A stretch of DNA of 53,526 nt from Rhizophlyctis rosea (lineage: Eukaryota > Chytridiomycota > Chytridiomycetes > Rhizophlyctidales > Rhizophlyctidaceae): the NCBI GenBank assembly GCA_027596075.1, contig JADGJC010000284.1:1-53526 (forward strand). Direction: 5' to 3'. The notes beneath the pieces are model-generated. The model had not been told where the DNA came from. It did no database searches and saw only the letters and a program-made list of their open reading frames with translations. Shown here in pieces: positions 38,475 through 49,398 of the stretch. Each line of letters begins with the position of its first letter. Position 1 is the first letter of the stretch. The position numbers were made by a program, and so were the translations under genes.

Positions 38475-41400
38475 TTCTTTTTGTTTTTTTTCGTAATACT
38501 GATTAGCGATATGACGAAACGCCGAGAATGTGCTCAAAGAGTGGGGATGTGAGTGTGGGAAAGTTGAGAGCCAGTTGACAGGGTGACAGGGAAATGGGCC
38601 AGGGTTGTGAACGTCACGAAGCGTGACATGGATGTTATCATCGTCACCATCACGCATCAGCCACACTCTCCTGCATTTGGGACCAGCATTTGGCCGCCTA
38701 GGGGCAGTGGCACTGCTCGTGCCACAGCGGAAACCTTTGCCGCGTCACAACGAACTGGGAAGTATGATCATAAACTTGCTGCCGATTGAGTGAAAGCAGC
38801 ATTGCAAATAGTGATTGATTTGATTTACCAAGTCGGGGCGTACTTGAGGTCGTCCTGCTCAACCGACAACGCGCTGATCAACTCTAACCGGCGCCGGTTG
38901 TTCTGTCCAGACTTGGCTGTGGTGCCATGAGGGCGCAATCTATTGCCATTACCTGTCAAATTCATACATAAGTGCAACCTCGCACAGGCATTCCAAATGC
39001 CTGATAGTATGGTACAACCTTACCATCGCACGTATGACGCACACACCATTTCTTTTGTCATTGACAGGTAATTCCTAACTGTGTACATATGTTCATGAAA
39101 GCGTTTGCAGCTTTGCAATGGTATTTCTCATCCTCTTCGATATGTATATCTTTTCCTACCACATTTAGAAGTCGAAGTTCTCGGTTCTTCACTGATTTTT
39201 GACGAGTTTAAAGCTGGCAGTGGATTGAACCGAGTACACAGGGGCAAAAGAGGATGGAGTTTAGGAGGGAATTGCATAATCTGATGGACAGGCCGTTCCG
39301 CTAATGGCCCGCCTCCACTTATACGTCCCGCGGAGACTAATGACGGAGCATTCTCCTCGTGAGGTTGAGGATCTCATCACGAATTGCATGATAAGTGGTT
39401 CCTTCCAACGGTGGGCAAGCGCCCCGGTGTGCTGACCCTCTGCGACCGCCGTTAGCGCGGCGGATGGTCGAGATTGAAGCACTGGTGAACCTATTTCTGG
39501 TCATTGGCTCACACCTACCATCAATCGAGGTATGCTACGAGGCAATGTGCTCGTGATTGGCCGCACAAGCTTCCTTGCCGTTATCGACTAATTGTCGAAT
39601 GGTCTGCCCCAGTGCGTATCATACCATCTGTCTTGGAATCATCGAATGCAATTGATGGGATGACTGATTGATTGACCTCCTCTCAGTGTACTGATCTTCC
39701 GGATATTGATCTCTCTTTTTGCTTCCGTGGGGACGCAAAAGAACAAAACATCCTTTGCTCTTTCATAGCAACGCTACCCAGTGGGCTCATCTTGACAGTA
39801 AAGTTTGTCCGTCCATGCCTCAAAAAACAAAAATCCGAAGTAGACGTTTGGGAGCTTGAGAAGCCTGTTTAGCTTCTTCGGTATCGCAAGTCCGCTTGAA
39901 TAGATGACAGATCAATCTTGTATCTTGCTGCGTCAATTGAGCTTCGCTGAAACTGCGTCAACAGCGAGGGAAAAAGAAACGACCCCTCTAGCTTTCCGTC
40001 ATTTATTGGTAACTTCAACACTCGAGAGTCATCGTAATCCGTGAAGGGAAGCAGTGGTAGAAAAGCCATTTTCATGAAATCACATACAGTGGATGCATTC
40101 GTACCACGTTACCAAATGGACGCAAATTGAACATCTTCCTGCGCAATGAATGCGGCAAGGTATTATGTACCACCAAGTGCATATTCAGAGTGTTGCACTT
40201 GATCAAATGGCTTGAGAGTCGTCAGCATGAGTTACTTTGTTCTTCAAAAGTTCTAAGTAAAGAAGTGTTCCCCATGGTAGTGCGTACGGGTTCCATCGGA
40301 TACTCCTTTCTAAAGTTAAGCCCCCTTGCAGTTGCCTTCTCCCCTTCTCTGGATCCCCAAAATCTACAGTACAACTTATTCCACATTGGAGCCAGCGACG
40401 TCGTCAATGTCGTTGTAGGTCCTGACCACCTTCGCGAGGCAACAATGCACGGAACGATGTAGATCACGAAACGGTATGGGAGTAAATCAGTGAACTTGAA
40501 GCACGCGCCATTGTCAAACCTCACCAACTCAAATGACGCATATGGGTAGCTGTCTGAATAGAATTGTTTTTTCCTATAATATTGAAGAGTAACTTGCAAG
40601 TCGGACTGCGTGAAAATCAGAATCCGGTACCAGAATGGTTATGTGTCAAAGTTTTTGTCAGGTTTCTCTGGTGCCGAGCTAGTCGCGAAAGCTTGCGGGG
40701 TGGTATAGCAGAATTTTGAGCTTCCTTTTTTTCCAACATGGACGCTACAAACAAAAGTTGGTCACGACATGCCGAGTATTGCGTTACTGTACTGAGACAG
40801 AGCTCAATAGCAAGTCATGGCCCCTTTAAAGGAGGATATGCGCAACACTTTCCCGGAAACGGTGCCCTCTCTTGGATTGAATTGGTATCGGACTGGAAGT
40901 ATTGGCCTGGGGTTAGCATGCACCGGCATGTCCGTGAGCACTTAACATATATCCAATGGCCTATGCTTTTTGCGCTTCAATGGTAGAGCATCCGGTCCCT
41001 AATTTCACTGGCGTGAGGGATCACCACAGACCAAAACGTCTCTGACATGGTCGAAGAAAGACAAAAAAGCATGCGCCTCACACGGCCTGGGATGGGATCT
41101 GCACGGAACTTGCGTCGCGCAGTGTGGCCTCTCACTATGCTATACCATGCAGGCACTGTTGGCGAGACAAGGTTTCGGATCACGTAATTCAAGTTCTTGT
41201 CAAATTGCACACAGCTCATCACTGCTATGTGAACGACAACACCCTCTTAGTCTACGATTTCCCTCCACATCAAGCGCCGTGGAATCTCATAGTCTCATGG
41301 GCGAACAAACGACAAACTTTACATCGGATTAAAAAGATTAACGGCAGTAACAACTTGAAGAGGTGTCGGAGCGCGTGCCGGCGCCATTGACACTTACGCC

Positions 41401-43570
41401 TGCCGCGGTGCTCGAACGTTTTTGCTACTGAACACCCACACATCCCCTCCCCACAATGCGAGCACCGGATGATTTCTGATGTTTTACATGATGGATCGTC
41501 TGTTTCTGGTCTCCGCTCCCGTCTCAGGTCAATTGGGTAACCTCCGTGAATGGCTTTCATTGCGTAATTGCCATGAGTGAAGATATATAAAGCAATTGGT
41601 GAATGTGCAACATGTTGCTTGCCAACCTCATCTTGTTCTATTGTCCTTATTGTTGCCTTTTCCTTTTTGCTTACCATCAGTGTCGCAGCGGCCGCTGGAG
41701 ATTGACTGTGAGTGTTGGCGGATGGTGTCAGAAGCACGTGGAAAAAAAAGATGTTACAGGTGCGGCGTAGTTGGACGCGGGATCCGACCGCACAAAGCGG
41801 GGCCGTGAAACAGATTCCACTTTGCTCTTTCAAAGACATCGTTGCTTCAACGCCCCTATTGCATATCGCTGGCGCAAGAGGAATCAATCCTGCAGAACCT
41901 GCTGGCAGTTCGATGCTGATGTGCGCTTGTAGCGCTACCTATGAGAGTGGAAAGACGAAAAGAAACCTACCGCCTGAGGATTCTACTGGTACAACGCACA
42001 AATCTAGAGCCGTCGTACCGAGAGGGTATGGCCCGCATAGAGTATAGGCAATGATGTTCACAATGATGTTCACAATCTTTTACAATCAAGCAATCGCACA
42101 CCGGACGCGGATCATGGCGCGCATGGAGATAGCGAATACATATCTGCTGCTCAGTGCTTGGAAACGTATACTCATATCACAGCCATTGTAGTAACTTGCC
42201 TATATCGGTATTATGGTGGATCAAAGGGAAAGCGCAGCTATTACCAGTTGTCTCCACTTGTCATGAGGTTCTTGAACGCCGTCGGGCGGTCTTTTTCGCG
42301 GGAACAAGATCCCGCAAAGTTTGGACAGACGGAGTCATCCCAGCATGGTCTTGGCGTTTGCAGACATGTTTGGGGTTCATGGATTGAACTAGCTTCCTTC
42401 TCGTATGTGGCGGACATAACCAAATGTGGCGTACAGTACTGTAGGATTTCTGTATCATTCACTTTTTTGCAGCCTTGCGTGAGCATGCCAGTCATATTCA
42501 CAATTGTCGACCACGGTAGTCGACCTGATCATGACTGATTACGTTAGGTATATTTTCCTCGAAGATATTGTCAGTTATGCAAAGTGTGTGCGAAGCGCCC
42601 AACACGTGCCAGATGGAAACTGTTCCAAAGTTGTTACGTCACATCAGACAGACACTTGAATAGGAAAGCAGTCGGCAGTTTGCTTCCCATCCTGTTCGTC
42701 AGTCGATGCTTTGTGATCTGTTTGGAGGTTGATGCTGCATGGCCTAGTCATAGCCACGTGTCAAAACCTCAAATTCCTCAACTAAAATGCCTTTGACGGG
42801 TCCGTGCGCTGAGGTGATGAAGAATATGAACTCACTCTCATTGCCGATGCATCTGACCACTCCTGTTTGCCCTAATGCCTCGGTTAATGCAAATCCAAGA
42901 GCTCTTGGCCAAATCTGGTACCGGATGGCATAGGGGCTACTAGGTGGTGGGTCATTTTTTCTGCCAGTAAGCAACATCTGGCATGTTGAGCGTACAGGTC
43001 GGCAATATCCAAGCCGGAAAGCTTCCAACATCCCTACGAGCTTCGCCCACCAACCTTTTCACCGGTTTTCCATAGACGCGTCACCTGTCGTTAGGGCAAA
43101 ATGGTCACGATACTCGATAAACTACTAACTACTGATTGGCCAGGACAACTTCCTTTAAAGGTTGTGGGGGCAGAAAAAACAAGGATGAACCTAGTATTAC
43201 TCAGAGTCGATCCTTTGAAAAGATCGTCTGCAAACGGGGAGTGGATTGCGTCGTGAGGGTGTCCTTATGTTATCAAACAAACCAGTATGCATCGTGTATA
43301 GGGTTCTCAAATGTCTTCAACCTTTTTAAATTCGCATTGATGTTCTTGAACACAAAATTGCGCAGTACAACAACTGTACTTATCATGTCATCAAACATGG
43401 ATGCATGAAGGAGCGCCTGTTGGATGTTCGAGGCGGACTGACATCCATCGTGCATATGGAGACTGCGAGTATTTCCCGGCGAACTACATACATATGAGGC
43501 ACTCAAATAAGCCGCTCCTACTTTCGAGACCTGCTTCCAACAATCTGCTCCTTCCCTCCCTTCAAGTCCT
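38475..43570. other. Gene-poor stretch, no recognisable gene
   Basis: About 5 kb with short frames only. The longest is 41270-41887 (-), 205 codons, which has no domain I recognise. A short direct repeat of atgttcacaatg occurs near 42052-42077. No RNA gene or mobile element was identified. Confidence 0.5.
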
Positions 43571-44282
43571 CTACCACTTAAACGAGCACACCCTGCGAAA
43601 TCTACTACTCCTCCAACTCGTTACAAAGGCTCCAAACGCCGTCAAAGCCCACACCGCTATCGTAAAGATTGCTAACGTGAAAGTCTGCCTCCCAATTGAA
43701 TTCAAGCGGCCACTAGAATTGCCAATGTGTACGATCCGTCTTTGGCTGAATAAAATTTGAAGGGTCAGGGGTGCGAGGGGAAGGATGCTTGCGATCAACG
43801 CGTATAAGGTGGAAAGGGTCTTGGAACTCTTGGAGGACTTGGAGTGGTCCAATGTGGCAGGTGAGAGGAGTTTTGAGACGTGTTTGAGGATGAGGAAGGT
43901 GAGTAGGTAGTATGCAATGCAGACTGCGCCGAGGGAGAGGAGCGGGGTCTCTAAGTCTGATATATGCGCGCAGCAAGGGCGACCATCAGCTTGAGCTAAT
44001 TCATATGCAAGACCACGGTTAAACAGCGTCCATACCTTGAGTGGCAGCTCTGAGATCAGGAAATCTGCCCGCGTCAAAACTAATTGCACCAAACGCAGTT
44101 CCGATGATACTTCCTATGCACAACGGAATGGCGTGGAAGTTGCGTTCCTGTTCTTCCGTCCGGGCGATGGCCTCATCTTTGCGTTGCTGCTGGTCATCTG
44201 CGTATGTCGGTGGGACATCGGTTACTATCGTTTGGAGATTGTAGCTCCCATAAGTTGGGGGAGGAGGTAATGAAGAAGGCAT
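43571..44282 (-). CDS. Four-helix membrane protein of unknown function (210 aa)
   Basis: Exons 44282-44036 and 43956-43571 join in phase 1 (total 633 nt, TAG stop). The N-terminal 50 residues are polar, Pro/Tyr-rich then Glu/Arg-rich (PPPPTYGSY, PPTYAD, RTEEQERN), and contain PPxY-like motifs that could bind WW domains. Four hydrophobic segments follow at about 53-70 (LCIGSIIGTAFGAISF), 90-110 (GAVCIAYYLLTFLILKHV), 128-152 (TLYALIASILPLAPLTLQIL) and 177-200 (TLAIFTIAVWALTAFGAFV). The C-terminus is short and basic. No signal peptide or catalytic motif is present. I do not recognise the family; four helices with cytosolic tails is the most that can be said. Confidence 0.65.
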
Positions 44283-45466
44283 GGTGGGATGTGTTTTGAA
44301 CTTGGAAGAGGAGAAGGTTTCGTTGGTATTTGCTATTTTGTTGTTATTTGCAAAGAATCAATTCGGAGGGACCAACCTCCCATCCCCTTTTATGCAAGCT
44401 CCGTCAGTTGTCGGGTGGAAGAAATCTTCACCACGAAAGCTTTGAGTTTTGGGGCTGTGTCGGTCGCACTTGCCCAGGTGACACCCGGACCAACGATTAT
44501 TCGGGAGTGGTGGCACAGTCATGTAGCCGGACATCGACATGTGGGGTTGGAGGTCCTCCAGCAGGCAAAGCAAGGAGACTGCCCTTTTAGAATGAACGCC
44601 AGTGCCCGATTCAGCAATCAAGCATTTCAGGCTTGAACATAATGATTTCGGAATGGACGAATGTTTAGACAATCAGCCATGAGAGCCAGGGTCCATACCA
44701 CTTTGACAAACTTGGCTTTCTAGATATGTCAGATCCACACATCATGTCAATTTAACAAACACCTGGCGCCGTTAGCACCACCCACGTCGCCAATCTCATC
44801 TTTATACAGTTGACTTTCTCATTCAAATCATATCAAATTGTCCGAACTATGCTCCAACTCCCGACTCCTACACTCCACAATACTCCCCGCAACATTCCCC
44901 GCATACGGCGCAGGGAACCAATATAAAGTCTTCTAAAATGCCCATCAAAACGCATCCGGAACAACAAAAGCGCAGGTATCGAGTTCTGTCACCACAAGGC
45001 ATCAGTCAAGTCCACCAGGCGTTCCTCCCTAACACGTCCCTCCATATCCCCATAGCGCCGCTTCCTCTCCGATTATCCAGTTTCATGCATTCTCATAAAT
45101 TACGATACGCGCCCAATACTGCACTTGGACAGCTAAGGTTCGAATGCTGAGTGGTAAGGAGGGCTCCAGTTGAAAGGTGCGGTAGGAATGCCGAATTGAC
45201 CGTGGCCGGCTGGCAAATGACGTGGAACGTGAACTTTGGTTCGCAGACTATTCCAGACGATGGTGGGAAAATGGTACAGAAGGCACAATAGCGAAGACAT
45301 CCAGCTGGTGAGGACTTCCATGGGTGGTTGGTGGAAGGGTTAACATTGATTGCGGATGCTGATATCATCCCAGCAAATCGCTCCGCCGTGTTACTGCCCC
45401 AGGCCGGCGAATATCCGCCCGAGTACTCGTCCAAATGCGTCAAAAGCCCTTCGATCAAGGGGCACG
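44283..45466. other. Intergenic, no recognisable gene
   Basis: The left part should carry the promoter of the membrane-protein gene. Minus-strand frames near 45093-45470 are adjacent to the unidentified frame that follows, but share no recognisable domain with it. Confidence 0.4.
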
Positions 45467-45856
45467 TCACCGTTCTGCAAAGTCGTTGTGAAGAGTTTCA
45501 GATAATCCCCCCAAATCTCCGGTGTACCCTGGACCGCGTCCGATTCCCGGAAGTCGACGCTGTGCTGATTTAGAAATGAGTCCGGGAATGCGGGAAATAG
45601 GTGCCATCTTGGATAGTAGAATCGCAGATGGATCACGCACACGTTTCCCGCTTGTTGCTTCCGGCGGATGGAACGCAATCTCCGACCCCGCTACCAGACC
45701 CTTGGTCCCACGCCATTGAACCATACCCCACCCATCCCGCCAAACGTAATCGTCTTCCCGCAAGCTATCCATGACCGATGGTAGCGCTTTAAAGTACCGA
45801 AAGACAAATGTCGCCGCCGCCTCGTTGCCCGACATCGATCGCAACAGTTCCAACAA
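45467..45856 (-). CDS. Unidentified open frame, protein-like composition (129 aa)
   Basis: The frame is open from about 45980 (no ATG until 45856) to the stop at 45467. Its translation has natural-looking helical stretches (LLELLRSMSGNEAAATFVFR, then YFKALPSVMDSLRED, then WRDGWGMVQW), unlike the low-complexity shadows elsewhere. It follows directly on the amine-oxidase remains on the same strand but does not match that family's C-terminal motifs. It could be a fragment of another gene, an exon of a larger gene, or more of the same decayed locus. I assign no function. Confidence 0.3.
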   Translation of the reverse strand: MLELLRSMSGNEAAATFVFRYFKALPSVMDSLREDDYVWRDGWGMVQWRGTKGLVAGSEIAFHPPEATSGKRVRDPSAILLSKMAPISRIPGLISKSAQRRLPGIGRGPGYTGDLGGLSETLHNDFAER

Positions 45857-45989
45857 CGGTCCCGCCCGTGCCGAAATTCCGCCCTTGTTGCACCCAATAG
45901 CGACCGACGCTCCGCAATCGGATAATCCTCCAGCCAGAACTGCTCCGCCATTTGCGGAGCCCCATCAAATACCCGACCGAAACAGCGAA

Positions 45990-46580
45990 CTAATGTCTCC
46001 CCGCCGGGCAGTGTGGTTGCATTTTGCATCGTGCAGAGCAGCATCATAAGTCCCTTCACGATCCCCCTCTTCTTGAGCCCAAAACATCCGCGGAAAGAAG
46101 AGGTACAAGCTAAGAAAATGGGCGTAAGATTCATTTGGAAAGACATGCTACACAGGACAAAGAGCAGTCCTACCTTGTTGAAACAGCCCCATTTTCGAGT
46201 TGCCAATCGCCTTCTGCTTCCATACAGGCAAAGGTGGGTCAAACGCTATTTGAAGGCGCCAAAATGAACATTAGAATGATTGTCTTTAATGGTCTACCTG
46301 AAGGACAATCTTTACCTTTAGCATCCCGAGACGTACTGTAAAGACAATAGCACCACATCGGTGTTCACTCCTGTCCTTGCAAGCGATCTTCACCATTCCC
46401 CTTATTTGTCCGCTCCACTGCAATCCTCTCTACCGCTTTCCCGAATTGAATATTCAGCGGGTTCCCTCCAAGTGCATACGCATGGGGCAATTGGCCATAG
46501 CCGCCCGGAATCATTGCATGATCACCACCTATGTAAGAGAATCAGCATATCCCGTTGTGCAACGTTTTAACTCTCTGAAT
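45990..46580 (-). pseudogene. Remains of a flavin amine oxidase (polyamine oxidase/LSD1-like)
   Basis: Four amine-oxidase signatures occur in the right order. EFGGDHAMIPGGYGQLP spans the splice ending near 46528. TVRLGMLK ends at 46316, matching the family's TVPLGVLK. FDPPLPVWKQKAIG starts at 46243. LYLFFPRMFW lies at 46108-46079, followed by GLMMLLCTMQNATTLP. Splice sites between them look normal (GTAAGC, GTAAAG, GTAGGA; YAG acceptors). The reading frame changes, however, inside the first exon (between about 46420 and 46390), at the junction after FDPPLP, and again after FW. The first frame meets a TGA. The N-terminal FAD-binding GxGxxG region and the C-terminal GEAT-type motif were not found. 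With every other gene in the window in perfect phase, a decayed copy is likelier than sequencing error. Confidence 0.6.
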
Positions 46581-48189
46581 GCTTACCAAATTCAACCCGA
46601 CCACAGGCTGAGCAGACACCTAAGGCGACGTCAGCCGAGCCAGAAGAATACAGTAGAAGCCCTTCCCTTCGAAGAATGCGTAGATCTGCATGAACAAAAC
46701 CCGGACGTTAAAACGCAAATCGCCAAATCTCTACAGTCGGACATGATAGTGATGACGCTTACCCACAATAAGACCTCATTCAACTTATCTACCCCTTGCC
46801 AATAACGAAAAGCTGCTTCCCTTACAACCCGGTCCATTTAAAAACACAGAGCGGCTGGAACTATCGCATACTGATAATGTCATATCGCCAACAAACGAGC
46901 CTCAGCTCATTGAGCGTTCTTGCTGGCATATTTCCGCCCCGACCGGAGTGTCCAAATACGGGCCTGAGGTCTTCCTGGCCGAAACTCACACTGATGTCTG
47001 CGAGACGGACCGCTCTGCCTATCTCGAGTGTTATGGGTCTCCCTCTGCGAGTGGTCTCATCTTAAATCGAATGGAAGCAGGTGCCTCGCCATCGTCAGAA
47101 TCTTCATCGTATTTGCCAAAATTGGCGTCGGATTGAGGAGGAAGCGGGCGATGGTGTAGGCGATGGATTGGATTGTTGTTGAGGCGGAGGAGGAGACGCG
47201 TGATGATGGTGTGCTTTCGGGGGTCGGGTTTGGAAAGTGTGGGATTGGCATATGGATCCACGCAAAGAGGCGAGTCCAGCATCCGCGCCAGGGTGTAGGG
47301 GTCGTTAATTTTGATGGCGTAGAGGACTCTTTGGGGATCGGTGGATGTTGTGGTGGGACGGGATGGGTAGTTCGGAGTGGAGGCGTGAGTGCTGTGTGTC
47401 GGTCGTTCAGGGGTGCAGATGCTTTTAGTTATAGTTCTTTATACTGACCACCTGAATGCCGCCATCTGTATCCGGCCAACTGAATATGTTCGTGTCTGCA
47501 TCAGAATTGCAGTAGCGTACCGTCTGTCCTCCTCGCAGGCCTGTCCAGTATGTCGTGCGAGCGGGTGCGTGACATCGTTGACAACTTTGGTTGATTTCTT
47601 ATTTGTGTCGATGCTGGTGATACTTGGGGGCATCACCTGTTGACTACTACCGTTGAAACACCTTCTCCGCCGTACGAAGGTGGCAGTCGTCTCCACCAGC
47701 CAATGGCGATGAGCAGATGAGCGTGAGAAAGCGCGAACAGGCCAAACACCCTGGCCAAAAATAGGCCCTCAAGAAAATGGACTTGTTGCTGTCGTTTGGC
47801 TCCTTCGTGTGGTGCAGCATTACTCCCTGCACAGTGACATGGACACCCCGTTTATTTACCTCCCCTTCACCGACATTTCCCCCTTACTAAGGCATCTCCA
47901 TCCGCATAAACCCCTTTTGCAACGTTGAACGCAAAAGCATCCATATTTTGGAGAAGACTTCCGCCGCTACTCTTGTGCTTCCGACACCTGCCACACTGTT
48001 GTTACTCGTCGTCCTGCAAGGTCAGCGTCTTTGTTTACTACGTGGTAGGTACATAGGTACACTGCAGTTGCCGTTTCCGGGTCATTGCTCTCCCATGATA
48101 CATGGGGCGAAACTTTGAAGTCTGAATCATTACATGATTCCCATTGTGCTGACCAACGCCCTTTTCCTCCTCGCAGGGACATATACATT
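46581..48189. other. Mostly unexplained; possible exon near 47057-47440
   Basis: On the minus strand, about 47440-47057 contains protein-like segments in two overlapping frames (YAIKINDPYTLARMLDSP; then SIAYTIARFLLNPTPILANT). These could be an exon of an unidentified gene or upstream remains of the amine-oxidase locus. I could not connect them by splicing. Just before 48190 lies the short promoter region of the F-box-like gene. Confidence 0.3.
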
Positions 48190-49398
48190 ATGACTACGAT
48201 AAACGACCTTCCGGATAACATTTCTGACGCCATCCTCGTGTACGCCGCCGCAAAAAGACAAACCGCCAGACCCAACATCGGGAGATGGCAGGCCGCCTTC
48301 CGTCTTTCTCAAGTTAGCAGGAGATGGAGGGCCATTTTTATGGCTTCCAAACCTGGCAACACTCTCCAGCCTTTCCACGACCCGCGTGGGTACCGCCTGG
48401 GTCTGAGGGACCAGTTTCGTCGTCATTACCTTCGATCTGCATCACTGTCAGCGACTCCACATTCCAACAACTTTGATGTCGTTCTCCCAAACATCAACCT
48501 CCAAAACCTGCAGACGCTGGAGTTATGGGAATCGGCTGGCACACCAATGGTGGACGGCATCGTGAGTCGTCTCGCGGGATACTTTACCGCGCTCCTGCTC
48601 CTCCGACTGCAAACTTTCCTATTCGAATTTACAGCACCAACAACCATCCCGTCCGGCGCAACATTTTAACGCCTGATTGACACACTCCAATCCGCTCCAC
48701 TACAAAGTCTCACGCTTCTCGCAAACAACGGCCACAACCTCCCATCCCGCTGCCAAATCACGCTCAACAGCACCTACCACTCACTCACATCCCTCTGCAT
48801 AACTGACTCCATCGCCATCACCAACCTCGGCGCCGCGTCCCCATCATTGAAACATCTACAAGTATTCGACGACGGTCGCTACAATACGCAGCACACACCT
48901 GCTTGGCCCCTGGGATCCCTCGCCAACGCGCACCTACCTCTTCTCAAAACCCTCAAGTGGGTCGGCGACCATTGGGGAGACTCGATTGCCACCTTCCCCG
49001 CCATTACTCTGCATTCCATCAAGGAGCTCACCATCACAATGAGCGTCGGAGACCGCATGGCAACAATGATGGCCGAACGCATACCGCTCCTCACCTCCCT
49101 CCAAACCCTCCAGATCTGTCACCATCGAATTAGGACTCAAGACGCACTCACATCCAACGAATTGTATCTCGTTTTGCGCACGGCATCATCTACCCTCTCC
49201 CACATCGAAATTCCCATACGCGATTATGATGTGGACATTATCATCTCGACTTCGCGTTACTGCCGCAACATCAAGTTTCTCCTTTTGGAGACCAGTGACA
49301 TTCGCAACTTCTATGACCTTGCCCGTATCCGTGCCACCACAAGTGCGACCTTCCACGTGCGCCAAGACAGTGATTGGTCTCGACTTATGCAGAATTGA
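48190..49398 (+). pseudogene. F-box/LRR-like protein gene with an in-frame TAA at codon 160
   Basis: One frame runs 403 codons from ATG 48190 to TGA 49396-49398, broken only by TAA at 48667-48669. The N-terminus is F-box-like (INDLPDNISDAIL, then FRLSQVSRRWRAIF), the module that links substrate adaptors to SCF ubiquitin ligases. On both sides of the stop the translation has leucine-repeat-like segments: NLQTLELWES before it; RLIDTLQSAPLQSLTLL, SLKHLQVFDD, SIKELTITMS and SLQTLQICHH after it. The frame, composition and repeat pattern carry straight through the TAA, so it looks like a single point change in an otherwise intact gene. Without readthrough the product would be 159 residues, F-box and little else. 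A 57-nt intron (48648-48704) would remove the stop in frame, but its donor (GTCCGG) and acceptor (AAAG) are poor. Confidence 0.65.

Noticed and set aside
41270..41887. 205-codon minus-strand frame
   Set aside because: No recognisable domain, start context or neighbouring exon; treated as chance.
45467..45980. Possible large nucleoporin (Nup188/Nup205-type) fragment
   Set aside because: Only a vague resemblance recalled from memory; no motif firm enough to name it.
48648..48704. A 57-nt intron that would remove the TAA of the F-box-like gene
   Set aside because: Length is a multiple of three and a branch-like TTTAAC is present, but donor GTCCGG and acceptor AAAG are unlike the window's other introns, and the sequence inside continues the leucine-repeat coding pattern.
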